A DNA stretch of 64,000 bases from Marinomonas sp. KMM3893 (GTDB lineage: Bacteria; Pseudomonadota; Gammaproteobacteria; Pseudomonadales; Marinomonadaceae), in assembly GCF_004352855.1 (NCBI RefSeq), contig NZ_SJSC01000003.1, positions 558,001 to 622,000 of the forward strand, given 5' to 3'. The stretch's first letter is position 1, and every line of letters begins with the position of its first letter. This document shows positions 30,051 to 39,374 of the stretch, one piece after another. A program made the translations under genes and the position numbers. The notes under the pieces were generated by a model that saw only the letters and a list, made by a program, of their open reading frames with translations, was not told the origin of the DNA and did not search any database.

Positions 30051-30051
30051 G
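30019..30051 (+). terminator. Rho-independent terminator of the candidate sRNA
   Basis: GCCCCAG (30020-30026) pairs with CTGGGGC (30037-30043) across a 10-nt loop; seven T follow. It is over 290 nt from the nearest upstream stop codon, favouring an independent transcript. Confidence 0.88.
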
Positions 30052-30225
30052 CTTAAAATAAATAATTAGGTATGAAAGAGGTTTATAAAAAAGAAAATAG
30101 AGATGGCGTTTATATAATATAAAAAATCAAAATCCGATTGTGAAAATCATTTTAATTCAAAAGTTTTCGTCTGCACTGTTTTGGTGTTTTGTTGTTTTTG
30201 TGCTCTTTTTTGGAACGTTTGTTGG

Positions 30226-31059
30226 TTAAATGTATTGAATTCTATTAATGTAGCTCTCTTGTTTTACGCTGCTTTGGTAAAGCATAGGGGTTGCATGAAC
30301 TAACTTTTTAAACTCTTTTTGGAAATGTGACTGGTCACTAAAACCTAGGCTAAAAGCAAGATCGGAAAGCTCAATGTTATCGCTGTGATTGATATTGTAG
30401 ACTGCGGATTGGCAGCGCACGATGCGACTAAACAGCTTAGGTGTGACACCAACATCATCAACAAACAAGCGCTGTATTGTGCGCCTTGTGTAGCCAGTCA
30501 GTGCTTCCATGTCTTGTATCTTTATATTGCCATTATTCGCATAAATACTTTGTATCACCTGAGCGGTGGTTGCGGAGCATTTCCTTGCTATCTGACAGTC
30601 ATAAAATTGCTCAAAGTATGAGACTTGTTGAACAAAGTTTTCTGTGTTTACTATTTCTTCAAATAACTGATTTGTATCAGGATTTATGTCTAATAATGTC
30701 TGTTTTGTGCTCACCAGTTCTTGCGCCGAAGTGGCCAGAAAATCTGGCATCATACCCGCTGTAAAACGCACCCCAAAATAGCGATGCCCAGCGGCTAAAT
30801 CGATACAGGTAGCTTCCAGTGGTGTGCCATAAACTTCTGCACTTGGGTGGCTGCTGTCGCAATCAAACAGAATATCAACGCAACCATCTGGTATGGCAAA
30901 TACCGATTCCTCTTGGTCGCTAACCTCAAAACTATAAAAGTGCGAAATAGACGCATTGTCCGAGTGACACAATGAAAACTTCTGAGCGGCACTTAACACT
31001 AACCAAGGCTGTTTAGAGCGAATGCTTTTTAGATGTGATAGCAATAAATGAGTAGACAT
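30226..31059 (-). CDS. AraC-family transcriptional regulator
   Basis: 277 residues. The N-terminal ~150 residues resemble the DUF6597-type sensor half of AraC regulators (FAIPDGCVDILFDCDS, HRYFGVRFTAGMMPDFL). The C-terminal part has two helix-turn-helix motifs (IQDMEALTGYTRRTIQRLFVDDVGVTPKLFSRIVR and LSDLAFSLGFSDQSHFQKEFKKLVHATP). It is divergent from the ornithine-cyclodeaminase-like operon across a 220-bp AT-rich region and is its likely activator. The effector is unknown; an amine or amino-acid derivative is guessed from the neighbours. Confidence 0.88.
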   Translation of the reverse strand: MSTHLLLSHLKSIRSKQPWLVLSAAQKFSLCHSDNASISHFYSFEVSDQEESVFAIPDGCVDILFDCDSSHPSAEVYGTPLEATCIDLAAGHRYFGVRFTAGMMPDFLATSAQELVSTKQTLLDINPDTNQLFEEIVNTENFVQQVSYFEQFYDCQIARKCSATTAQVIQSIYANNGNIKIQDMEALTGYTRRTIQRLFVDDVGVTPKLFSRIVRCQSAVYNINHSDNIELSDLAFSLGFSDQSHFQKEFKKLVHATPMLYQSSVKQESYINRIQYI

Positions 31060-31279
31060 GGCTCACACTCGTTATTTAAAACAATAAAGAACCCTAGCAA
31101 ATTAAGTGCCAAATAATTTTTATAAAATATAAATAGGCATGTCCCAAAAATACAATACCTAATAAAGCCGTATTACTAATATCGAAATGCCTGCTGGGTT
31201 TCTTTGTTAAATATTAGGTTTTTATAAAGATTACTCTTAATTAGCAGAATTTAATTCAATCTTATATTTAGGTGATGCT

Positions 31280-32419
31280 ATGTCTGACAATACAAAAATT
31301 GATTTCATTTATCTTTCCGAGCAAGACATGATCAAGGCGGGCGTAACCGACATGCCGACTTGTGTTGATACCATGGAGGAAATGTTTGCGCTGCTTTATA
31401 AGGGGGATTATCGCATGGCGGGTGCCAACAATGATTCCCATGGCGCCATGGTCACTTTTCCTGAAAAAACAGACATTCCTAATATGCCACATCACACTCC
31501 GGATCGTCGTTTGATGGCGATGCCTGCGTACCTAGGAGGTGACTACCAAACTTGTGGTGTGAAATGGTACGGATCAAATATAGCGAATCGTGAAAGAGGT
31601 TTACCGCGTTCTATTTTAATGATGACACTAAACGATGTTGATACTGGTGCGCCGTTAGCTCATATGTCTGCTAATTTGTTGTCGGCTTACCGTACTGGGG
31701 CCGTACCGGGAGTGGGAGCGCGTCATTTAGCACGTAAGGATTCAAAAGTTATTGGTCTTTTGGGCCCTGGAGTGATGGGAAAAACTTCTGTAGCAGCCTT
31801 CATGGCGGTTTGTCCGCAGATTGATACATTAAAAGTGAAAGGGCGTGGGCAGAAGAGTTTGGATGACTTTTTAACTTGGGTAAATGTCACCTTTCCACAA
31901 ATTACCAATGTTCAAGTGGTAGACACCCTAGAAGAAGTGGTTCGGGACTCTGATATCGTGACCTATTGTAATTCAGGGGAAACCGGGGATGTATCGACTT
32001 ACCCAATTGTAAAACGGGAATGGGTTAAAACAGGGGCGTACATTTCGATGCCAGCTTATTGCCGTTTAGACGCAGGGCTTGAACAAGATGATGTGCGCAA
32101 AGTACTGGATAATCCAGGGTTATACGACGCATGGTATGAAGAAGCTCCAAAGCCTTCCCATATGTACATTCCTATCATTGGTTGCCGCTTTTTAGACATG
32201 GTTGAAGAAGGGCTGATGAACAAGGATAGCCTAGAAGATCTAGGCGCCATTGCTGCAGGTGCCGCCCCAGGCCGTAACAATGAAGAAGAAATTATTATTT
32301 TATCTGTGGGTGGATTACCAACGGAAGACGTGGCTTGGGCGACTAAAATTTACCGTAATGCAGTAGAGAACAATATTGGCGTGAAACTGAATCTTTGGGA
32401 TACCCCAGAGCTTCGCTAG
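31280..32419 (+). CDS. Ornithine cyclodeaminase/mu-crystallin family protein (tyramine oxidase subunit B-like)
   Basis: 379 residues. The NAD(P)-binding Rossmann region of the OCD/mu-crystallin family is evident (KDSKVIGLLGPGVMGKTSVAAFM), preceded by SAYRTGAVPGVGARHLA. Family members act as cyclodeaminases, imine/ketimine reductases or amino-acid dehydrogenases. The long N-terminus (DMPTCVDTMEEMFALLYKGDYRMAGANNDSHG) resembles proteins annotated as tyramine oxidase subunit B. First gene of a five-gene plus-strand run with RidA, an FAD oxidoreductase, a permease and a chemoreceptor-like gene. The substrate is not determinable; a role in handling imine or cyclic-amine intermediates is inference. 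Confidence 0.8.
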   Translation: MSDNTKIDFIYLSEQDMIKAGVTDMPTCVDTMEEMFALLYKGDYRMAGANNDSHGAMVTFPEKTDIPNMPHHTPDRRLMAMPAYLGGDYQTCGVKWYGSNIANRERGLPRSILMMTLNDVDTGAPLAHMSANLLSAYRTGAVPGVGARHLARKDSKVIGLLGPGVMGKTSVAAFMAVCPQIDTLKVKGRGQKSLDDFLTWVNVTFPQITNVQVVDTLEEVVRDSDIVTYCNSGETGDVSTYPIVKREWVKTGAYISMPAYCRLDAGLEQDDVRKVLDNPGLYDAWYEEAPKPSHMYIPIIGCRFLDMVEEGLMNKDSLEDLGAIAAGAAPGRNNEEEIIILSVGGLPTEDVAWATKIYRNAVENNIGVKLNLWDTPELR

Positions 32420-32434
32420 TCCACTCAAATCTCA

Positions 32435-32466
32435 GAAGGGCATAAGCCTTGATTCTTATGCTCTTC
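32435..32466 (+). other. Intercistronic hairpin between the OCD-like gene and ridA
   Basis: GAAGGGCATAAG pairs with CTTATGCTCTTC (12 bp, one G-U) around an 8-nt loop. The following sequence is T-rich but not a proper T-run. Possible mRNA processing or partial termination point. Confidence 0.55.
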
Positions 32467-32498
32467 ATGTTTCTTTTCTGTGTAAATCAGGTAATCCA

Positions 32499-32918
32499 AT
32501 GACGCATATTACGAAAGTGAAAACCGGATCTAAATTCGAAGAAGCGGCCAGTTATTCCCGCATTGTCGCGGTCGATAATTGGATTTATGTATCCAATACC
32601 GCAGGTCGAAACCCTCATACTAAAGAAATAGCAGACGACCTTCTGTTACAGACTCAACAAGTGTTTGACAACATTGAAACAGCCTTAGCTGCCGTGGGCT
32701 CTTGCCTAGCGGATGTTGTCATGTCTCGAGTGTTTATCCAAAACCCAGCGGACACCATGGCCGTGATGGACTTTATTGGCACTAAATTCAGAGGAATTGA
32801 TCCCGCGACGACGGTTACCTCACCCCCATTAGGGTCCAGCGAATATAAGGTCGAATTAGAAGTCACCGCTTACCGTGGTGCCGCAACCGCGACAATAGAA
32901 AAAATACAGTTGGCTTAA
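32499..32918 (+). CDS. RidA family enamine/imine deaminase
   Basis: 139 residues, YjgF/YER057c/UK114 (Rid) family. RidA-type enzymes hydrolyse reactive enamine/imine intermediates released by amino-acid and amine oxidising or PLP enzymes. Visible: VAVDNWIYVSNTAGRN, LLLQTQQVFDNIETALAAVGSCLADVVMSRVFI, and VELEVTAYRG near the end. The canonical RidA arginine cannot be placed confidently in this divergent member. Its place between an OCD-like protein and an FAD amine oxidoreductase fits imine clearance. Confidence 0.85.
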   Translation: MTHITKVKTGSKFEEAASYSRIVAVDNWIYVSNTAGRNPHTKEIADDLLLQTQQVFDNIETALAAVGSCLADVVMSRVFIQNPADTMAVMDFIGTKFRGIDPATTVTSPPLGSSEYKVELEVTAYRGAATATIEKIQLA

Positions 32919-32988
32919 TCGTACACGTACATCAGGTTAAGTTGGACCGGCTTGGTCTTTAGATTTCAGCGCTAGACAGGACAAGGGT

Positions 32989-34281
32989 ATGACGAAAACA
33001 CTCGATAGATTTAGCACCACGGATGAACTGCCGACGGAAACGAAAGTGGTGATTATTGGTGGTGGCATTGTAGGTGTCTCTGCAGCATTGACTTTAGCAG
33101 AGCGAAATATTCCCGTTGTATTGATCGAGAAAGGGCATATAGCGGGTGAGCAGTCATCGAGAAACTTAGGTTGGGTGCGCAAAACTAGCCGCCATGCAGC
33201 GGATGTTCCATTGGCCATGGCAGCAGATCGTTTGTGGTCTGAGATGCCGCAACGTGTAGGGCATAGTTTGGGCTACCAGCAAGCTGGGATTATGTTTCTT
33301 GCAAAAGATGATGAGCAAATGGCGCTTCATGAAGCTTGGGTCAATTCGGTGCAATCGTTTGATCTCGATTCCACCTTGTTGAGCTCTCAGCAAGTTAAAC
33401 AGCGTGTGCCTGGCGGAAAAGGGAACTGGGTTGGTGGTATTTACACTGGCTCTGATGGCCGAGCGGAACCTTCTATTGCCGTGCCTATGATGGCCAAAGC
33501 GGCCATAGAGAAAGGCGCCATTATTGTTCAGAATTGCGCGGTTCGTATGTTGTCGACTAGCGCGGGGAAAGTCAGTGGTGTGATCACTGAAAAAGGGGAA
33601 ATACGCTGCGAGCAAGTGTTGCTTGCCAGTGGGGCTTGGTCGCGCCGCTTTTTGGGTAATCACGGGGTGTCGCTGCCAACTTTACCTGTTATTTGTTCTG
33701 TGATGCGAACTAAGCCAATGACAGGGCCTACTGATATCGCCGTAGGGGGGCCTGATTTCTCTTTTAGAAAACATCAAGATGGCGGTTTTATCGTGACTCA
33801 ACGTGGCGCGTTGGATGCCCCCATTACGCTTGACCATCTTACGGTTGGTTGGCGTTACCTGGCGCAGTTACGCGCTCAAAGAAGCTTCTTACGAGTGTCC
33901 GCAGGACGTTACTTCTTTAAAGATCTATCTCTTAAACGACGTTGGAAGGCCAATGGCATTAGCCCGTTTGAGCAGATTCGTACGATGGACCCAAAGGTTA
34001 ACCCAGCTCTTAATAACGAAGCGATGACCAATCTCCGTAATGCTTGGCCCATCTTTAATCAGGCTGAGATAGCGGAAACGTGGGCAGGTCTTATTGACAT
34101 AACACCGGATTCGAATCCGGTTATTGATCGAGTCAGTCAACTGCCTGGGCTCACCCTCGCCACAGGGTTTTCAGGACATGGCTTTGGCACTGGGCCTGCA
34201 GCGGGGCAACTCGCGGCGGACATTGTCTCAAACGCAACACCACTTATTGATCCAACCCCTTACCGATTTGATCGGTTTTGA
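32989..34281 (+). CDS. FAD-dependent amine/amino-acid oxidoreductase (DAO family)
   Basis: 430 residues. The N-terminal dinucleotide-binding motif is VVIIGGGIVGVSAALTLAER (GxGxxG), followed by IEKGHIAGEQSSRNLGWVRKT, typical of the DadA/DAO oxidoreductases. The C-terminal FAD contact is GLTLATGFSGHGFGTGPAAGQLAADI. No signal peptide, so it is cytoplasmic or membrane-associated. Together with RidA and the OCD-like protein it would oxidise a C-N bond to an imine. The substrate cannot be read from sequence. Confidence 0.87.
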   Translation: MTKTLDRFSTTDELPTETKVVIIGGGIVGVSAALTLAERNIPVVLIEKGHIAGEQSSRNLGWVRKTSRHAADVPLAMAADRLWSEMPQRVGHSLGYQQAGIMFLAKDDEQMALHEAWVNSVQSFDLDSTLLSSQQVKQRVPGGKGNWVGGIYTGSDGRAEPSIAVPMMAKAAIEKGAIIVQNCAVRMLSTSAGKVSGVITEKGEIRCEQVLLASGAWSRRFLGNHGVSLPTLPVICSVMRTKPMTGPTDIAVGGPDFSFRKHQDGGFIVTQRGALDAPITLDHLTVGWRYLAQLRAQRSFLRVSAGRYFFKDLSLKRRWKANGISPFEQIRTMDPKVNPALNNEAMTNLRNAWPIFNQAEIAETWAGLIDITPDSNPVIDRVSQLPGLTLATGFSGHGFGTGPAAGQLAADIVSNATPLIDPTPYRFDRF

Positions 34282-34318
34282 AATAGTTAATGTCTATTGA
34301 CTGAAGAGGAACATTATT

Positions 34319-35722
34319 ATGAGAGATCTTAGCGCGACACAAACGGTAAACCTACCCCATGGCCATGCTTTAGCAACGGCTAAGTCTAATAAAATAGGCC
34401 TACTGACCATGATGTCCATCTGCATCGGTTTGGTGATTGTTCAAGGGGCTATGATTTCTGGTTTACAGGGGGTGGGGTTAGGTGGAACGACCTTCTTGTT
34501 TGCTATGCTAGCCGCATTGCTTATTTCTCAGTGTAACGCCATGAGCTTTGCTGAATTGTCACTGATGTTTCCTCAAGAAGGAACATTAGCTACTTATACG
34601 CAAAAGGCCATTGGGCATTTCCCCGCGATTGTTGCTGTTTTTGCTGGCTATGTGGTCGTGGCAAGTTTAGCAATACCAGTAGAAATGTTCTTGGTAGATG
34701 CCATGGTCGGTGAATTGCTGCCTGGCGTGTTTCCAGAAAAGGTTATCCCTTTAGCGATTCTGGTTGTGTTGAGTATTACGAACCTGGTCGGAGCTGATGT
34801 GTTTGCAAAGGTGCAGAATGTACTGGCATTTATTTTGGTGAGTGCACTGATTATTTTGGGCTTGGTAGCCATTACTGGATTGGATGAGCCTCACGGGGTG
34901 ATTTCTGGTACTCAGGTAAGTTGGGGATTTGATGGGGTCACAGATGGCAGCTTTATTGGACTGATTGCTTTGGCTATGTGGTTATTCGTTGGTGCTGAGT
35001 ATATTTGTCCAATGATAAAAGATGTAAAAAAACCGCAAACAAATATTCCACGCGCCATGCAGCTGTCGTTGTTTGCCATCTTTGCTATCTTTGCGACTTT
35101 TATTTATGGCGCAAGCTTATATCTGAGTACTGAAACGTTGCTAGGCTCACCCATTCCATATCTAGATTACTCCAATGCGGTATTTGGGAAGGCGGGGTTA
35201 TTTATTGCGACCATCATGGGGTTAGCAGCAACGTGCAGTACGATTAATACTATCTTGGCTGCACTGCCACGGATGCTGCATGGTATGGCACAAGATAAGC
35301 AAGCTTTCCCTGTGTTAAAGGCCACAAATCGTTTTAATACCCCTTGGGTTGGGATCATCATGATGGCATTGCTGGCGTGTGTTCCTTTCTTAGCTTTTAA
35401 CATCGACTCCTTGATTGTCTTAGTGATTGCGGCAACCACCAGTTATCTATTGGCTTATATTATTGCTCATGTGGACGTGATCGTACTGCGTATGCGCATG
35501 CCGAAACACCAGCGACCTTACAAAGCGCCGTTTTACCCACTGCCTCAAATAGTGGGCATTTCAGCCATGGTCTATGTGGCTTTAAATAATTCCCCATCCC
35601 CTGAAATGACGCAAACCGTGTACAGCATTGCCGGTGGCATGTTGGGTGTAATTTGCTTAATTGCCGCACTTTGGGTGAAGTTCTATATGAAGCGAGATTT
35701 ATTTGCTGCCGACATGGACTAA
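34319..35722 (+). CDS. APC-superfamily amino acid/amine permease
   Basis: 467 residues with about 12 hydrophobic helices. The first helix ([30 protein letters not shown]) and the region [36 protein letters not shown] are characteristic of APC transporters; the glycine-rich unwound helix 1 normally contacts the substrate amine. ATG 34319 has AGAGGA upstream. Probably imports the compound degraded by the oxidoreductase genes just upstream. Confidence 0.88.
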   Translation: MRDLSATQTVNLPHGHALATAKSNKIGLLTMMSICIGLVIVQGAMISGLQGVGLGGTTFLFAMLAALLISQCNAMSFAELSLMFPQEGTLATYTQKAIGHFPAIVAVFAGYVVVASLAIPVEMFLVDAMVGELLPGVFPEKVIPLAILVVLSITNLVGADVFAKVQNVLAFILVSALIILGLVAITGLDEPHGVISGTQVSWGFDGVTDGSFIGLIALAMWLFVGAEYICPMIKDVKKPQTNIPRAMQLSLFAIFAIFATFIYGASLYLSTETLLGSPIPYLDYSNAVFGKAGLFIATIMGLAATCSTINTILAALPRMLHGMAQDKQAFPVLKATNRFNTPWVGIIMMALLACVPFLAFNIDSLIVLVIAATTSYLLAYIIAHVDVIVLRMRMPKHQRPYKAPFYPLPQIVGISAMVYVALNNSPSPEMTQTVYSIAGGMLGVICLIAALWVKFYMKRDLFAADMD

Positions 35723-35820
35723 ATGACTTAAAGGTGGAAACCAAAAGTCAGAGGAGGCTGTGGTTTGCTCTGGCTTTTGGTGTCTTTGTCTTTGCTCATC
35801 ACATGAAAAGAAGGACGATT

Positions 35821-36903
35821 ATGCTGTTTTCAAAGAAACGATTACAGGTATTGGAAAGTGAACTAACGGCGCTGAAAAATGAGAAGGGTGCATTGGAAGT
35901 GCAAAACAAATTGCTGAAAGATGAGTTGGAAAACAATGCATTAACAGTGAGAGCAATGCCTCATGCGAGCGCTTATCTTTCTCCTTTTATCAGTGAAAAA
36001 CAGGCCACGTTAGGGACAGTGTTGGTGGCTATCAATGAGATCACCGGACGTTTATTTGAGCCCATGAGTGCATCAGAGGGTGCTAATGAGGACATCAATA
36101 GGAATCAGCAGGAGATCGCCAAGCTTACGCAAGATATGTCCGATATGGTGACGAAAACGGCACTTAGTTTACAAGAGATGAGTGCCTTAAAAGACATTAC
36201 AATTGAGATAAAAGGTTTTATAGACACGATTCAAGGCATCTTCGAACAAACCAATTTGCTGGCACTGAATGCCGCGATTGAAGCCGCGCGGGCTGGTGAA
36301 CATGGACGAGGTTTTGCCGTAGTGGCTGATGAGGTCAGATCGTTAGCCAATAAAGCAGGACAATCTAGTGAAAGCATTTCTTCTTTAGTGCAGAGAATTG
36401 ACGAGCGTACTCATCTTGTTTATCAACAAATAGATGGCCTCCATCATAACTCACAAGCACTCAATCATTCGTGTTCAGCATTGGCAACCTCGTTTTCTAA
36501 TACCGCCAAGGATACGTCTGTCTTAACAAAATCTGCTTATCAGTCGATGGCATTTGCTCATTTATCAGCGGCGATTGTTGAGCTGACGCAATGGCAATCC
36601 GAGAATGTGTTAGCGGTATTAAAAGGTGACTCTGCTGGGCTGAATAGGGATGTTAAACAAACGCAATTTGCTGATTGGTATTACACAGGCAGTGATAACG
36701 AGTTTGATTTTCGCTCACAAAACAGTTATCTGAGAATTTCGGCTGAATTAGATCAACTTAATGCCCTAGCGCAACAAATCCAAAAAATGTCAGAGATTGA
36801 TATGCCGTTGCTAACGTCTATTGATCAAAAAATGACGGAGCGAGTAAATGCGGTGCATATTCAGATGCAGAAGATACTCGACTATTTGTTTGCCAGAATC
36901 TGA
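35821..36903 (+). CDS. Soluble chemoreceptor-like (MCP signalling domain) protein with degenerate CZB-like tail
   Basis: 360 residues, no transmembrane segment. An N-terminal coiled coil ([29 protein letters not shown]) leads into a complete MCP hairpin tip ([37 protein letters not shown]) that binds CheA/CheW. The C-terminal ~110 residues look like a CZB domain ([28 protein letters not shown]), but the usual zinc ligands (one Cys, three His) are replaced. ATG 35821 with AAGGA upstream; longer in-frame starts reach into the permease gene. As the last gene of the cluster it may link chemotaxis to the catabolised substrate. Confidence 0.85.
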   Translation: MLFSKKRLQVLESELTALKNEKGALEVQNKLLKDELENNALTVRAMPHASAYLSPFISEKQATLGTVLVAINEITGRLFEPMSASEGANEDINRNQQEIAKLTQDMSDMVTKTALSLQEMSALKDITIEIKGFIDTIQGIFEQTNLLALNAAIEAARAGEHGRGFAVVADEVRSLANKAGQSSESISSLVQRIDERTHLVYQQIDGLHHNSQALNHSCSALATSFSNTAKDTSVLTKSAYQSMAFAHLSAAIVELTQWQSENVLAVLKGDSAGLNRDVKQTQFADWYYTGSDNEFDFRSQNSYLRISAELDQLNALAQQIQKMSEIDMPLLTSIDQKMTERVNAVHIQMQKILDYLFARI

Positions 36904-37091
36904 ATGCGTATGTATTCGCCTATCAGCAAGTCTCAGTCGGTATTAAGGCTACGCGACGAGTTATTGCGGATTTTCATTTACAGTCTAATGACAAGTTTGG
37001 CATCTTATTCCTCGCTCTTTGGCATTGTTTGGCGAATTTATCGCCATAATGGATGACAACAAATCAGTAAAGAAGGGCTTAAGGAAGCATT

Positions 37092-37574
37092 ATGATGAAT
37101 CGTAGAAAAGTGGGTATGTTGAGTGTGGTTGGTTTAAGTGCAGCGATTATGGCCGCTACCGCGACAAACGTTCTTGCAGACACACAATCGCCATTACCAA
37201 AAGCTCATAGCGCTGCGCCAAGTACCGAACAGATTGCTGATAGCATGGCGTCTGATATGGCAAAGAAACTTCATTTGAACGCCGCAACAGAAAAGAAAGT
37301 GGCCAAATTATTTAAGACCGACGGTGAAGACATTCGCCAGTTGCAGATGAAGCTAAGTGAAAAACGCCATGAGTTAAATAGCCTGTCACCCAATGATAAA
37401 GGCTACATGAAAAAGGTGGATAAATTGGCCAGTGAAAGTGGCAATATCACCGAAAAACTCACCATTGAATACGCTAAAAGTCGTGCTGATTTATACGCAC
37501 TGTTAACGCCTAAGCAAATCGACACGTTAGAAAATTATGGCAAGCAAGCACCTAAAGCACCGAAAGAAAGCTAG
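37092..37574 (+). CDS. Periplasmic Spy/CpxP-like protein
   Basis: 160 residues with a signal peptide (ATATNVLA before DTQS). The mature part is entirely helical and charged (MAKKLHLNAATEKKVAKLFKTDGEDIRQLQMKLSEKRHELNSL) and ends with an LTxxQ-type motif (LLTPKQIDTLENYG), as in Spy/CpxP periplasmic stress chaperones and sensors. Monocistronic: preceded by ~190 bp with no clear feature and followed by a terminator. Confidence 0.7.
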   Translation: MMNRRKVGMLSVVGLSAAIMAATATNVLADTQSPLPKAHSAAPSTEQIADSMASDMAKKLHLNAATEKKVAKLFKTDGEDIRQLQMKLSEKRHELNSLSPNDKGYMKKVDKLASESGNITEKLTIEYAKSRADLYALLTPKQIDTLENYGKQAPKAPKES

Positions 37575-37624
37575 CTATTAGCGTAAAAATCGGTTCAACA
37601 CCGATAGACGATGCCTATAAGAAT

Positions 37625-37660
37625 AAAGCCTCAGAGGTAAAAGACTGAGGCTTTTTTTGT
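37625..37660 (+). terminator. Rho-independent terminator after the Spy-like gene
   Basis: AAAGCCTCAG / CTGAGGCTTT, 10 bp, 10-nt loop, then T-run. The remaining ~235 bp up to cbpA (37661-37895) show no further recognisable element. Confidence 0.93.
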
Positions 37661-37895
37661 TTATAAGCGCGGCATTCTTGGGTGCTTGTGTTTTGCTGTG
37701 ACTGTCATTCGCTATTCACAGAGAAAGGTATAGGGTCTTGGATTTCATAGTAAGACGACTTAAATCAAACTTGTGTGAATATTAGCCAGTGTGGCGAGGG
37801 AAAAGGAGTATGCTAATCAGTGCGTTTTGATTAGACAAATTTATGTCTTTCTTAAGGTTCGTAATAGGAGTGCTTTTTGATGAAAGTGAGACGTT

Positions 37896-38864
37896 ATGGA
37901 GTTTAAAGATTATTACAAGGTTTTAGGCTTATCTGAGCAAGCGGATGCTTCGGCCATCAAAGCCGCTTACCGTAAACTGGCCAGAAAATATCACCCCGAT
38001 GTCAGCAAAGAAAAAGACGCTGAACAGCATTTCAAAGAAGTGAATGAAGCTTATACGGTATTAAAAGACGGCGAAAAGCGTGCTGAATATGACCTGTTGC
38101 GTCAACAGGCGACACATCAGGCCGAAGGTGGGTTTAGGGCGTCCTCTGATTGGCAGAATGCGAGTAGTGACCATGCAGGCTTTGGGCAAGAAGCTGGTGG
38201 TGACTTTAGCGATTTTTTCGATTCAATTTTCGGTGCACAAGCCAGAGGCTCAACCCATTATTCAAATAGTCGTCGTTCGGTGAACCAACGTGGGCGCGAT
38301 ATACACCACAAAATCGCTCTTTTTCTAGAGGAAGCCTTTGAGGGGTGTCAGCGACAGTTATCGTTGCGAGTGACTGAGCCTGATGCAAACGGCGTGTTAA
38401 GGCCGCGCGACAAAACCTTAAAGGTGAAAATTCCCGCTGGCGTGATGCAAGGTCAGCATATCCGTTTGGCTGGGCAGGGTGAAGCTGGCATTGGCGAAGG
38501 AAAAGCCGGTGATTTGCTGCTGGAAATTGAATTTGCCCCTCACCCTTATTTTGCCGTAGACGGCCGAAATATTCTGCTGACGTTACCAGTCAGTTGTTGG
38601 GAAGCGGCATTAGGTTCGTCCGTTGAAGTGCCTACACTAAGCGGCAAGGTAAAATTGAAAGTGCCCAAAGGCGCCAACAGCGGTAATAAGCTGCGCATTA
38701 AAGGCAAAGGCTTGGCTGGTAAAGAAGGGGGGCAAGCGGGTGATCAAATAGTGACCTTGCAAGTCAGTTTGCCTTCATCACACAGCAGTGAAGCAGAGGC
38801 GTTGTATCTAAAACTGTCTGAGTGTGAAGCAGACTTTAACCCACGCCACGTTTTCGAGAGGTAG
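37896..38864 (+). CDS. cbpA: Curved DNA-binding protein / DnaJ-like co-chaperone CbpA
   Basis: DnaJ homologue without the zinc finger, 322 residues. The J domain spans residues 1-70 with HPD at 33-35; a glycine-rich linker (GFGQEAGGDFSDFFDSIFG) and two C-terminal beta domains follow (KVKIPAGVMQGQHIRLAGQGEAG, VEVPTLSGKVKLKVPKGANSGNKLRIKGKG). Stimulates DnaK and binds curved DNA in E. coli. Followed after 3 bp by its modulator cbpM. Confidence 0.95.
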   Translation: MEFKDYYKVLGLSEQADASAIKAAYRKLARKYHPDVSKEKDAEQHFKEVNEAYTVLKDGEKRAEYDLLRQQATHQAEGGFRASSDWQNASSDHAGFGQEAGGDFSDFFDSIFGAQARGSTHYSNSRRSVNQRGRDIHHKIALFLEEAFEGCQRQLSLRVTEPDANGVLRPRDKTLKVKIPAGVMQGQHIRLAGQGEAGIGEGKAGDLLLEIEFAPHPYFAVDGRNILLTLPVSCWEAALGSSVEVPTLSGKVKLKVPKGANSGNKLRIKGKGLAGKEGGQAGDQIVTLQVSLPSSHSSEAEALYLKLSECEADFNPRHVFER

Positions 38865-38867
38865 ATT

Positions 38868-39191
38868 ATGTCTAAGTCAGAGATAGTGGTAATTGAATCT
38901 TCGCCAAGCGAGCATAGATTGTTTAGCTTAGAGGAGGTTTGCGAACGTTGTGGTGCGCATACAGAGATCGTTGTCGAAATGGTCGAATACGGTATTGTTG
39001 AGCCGGTTGAACAAGCTTCGGCCTCGGTTTGGTACTTCAATACGCAAGCGGTGGTGAGGTTGCAGCGTGCACAGCGACTCATGGATGAGCTTGAATTAAA
39101 CTTATCAGGTGTGGCGCTCAGCCTTGAGTTGTTGGATAAAATTGATGGCTTGCAGAAACACATAGTAGTGCTTAAAAGCCAATTACCCTGA
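38868..39191 (+). CDS. cbpM: CbpA modulator CbpM
   Basis: 107 residues, MerR-like HTH family. It binds the CbpA J domain and blocks both its co-chaperone and DNA-binding activity. The pattern FSLEEVCERCGAHTEIVVEMVEYGIVEP and VVRLQRAQRLMDELELNLSGVALSLELLDKI matches CbpM. The cbpA-cbpM pairing is conserved. Confidence 0.92.
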   Translation: MSKSEIVVIESSPSEHRLFSLEEVCERCGAHTEIVVEMVEYGIVEPVEQASASVWYFNTQAVVRLQRAQRLMDELELNLSGVALSLELLDKIDGLQKHIVVLKSQLP

Positions 39192-39238
39192 TGTCATGCA
39201 CCATGATTAAAAAACACGCCTAGATGGCGTATTTAGAG

Positions 39239-39275
39239 ACAGTAGAGCCAACTGCCCCTTGGTTCTACTGTTTTT
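39239..39275 (+). terminator. Rho-independent terminator after cbpM
   Basis: ACAGTAGA-G-CCAA pairs with TTGG-T-TCTACTGT around CTGCCCC, followed by T5. Confidence 0.88.
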
Positions 39276-39374
39276 GAATCTGATAACATGCCTTACGCGT
39301 CACTCAAAACGTTCTAAATCGCAGAGTGAGCGCAGAGCACTTGTATCCCTTAGCCTTTATTGAACATAATATGG

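Noticed and set aside
39275..39374. Further hairpins or a small gene between cbpM and the DoxX gene
   Set aside because: Beyond the cbpM terminator, no frame has an RBS or motif and no stable stem stands out.
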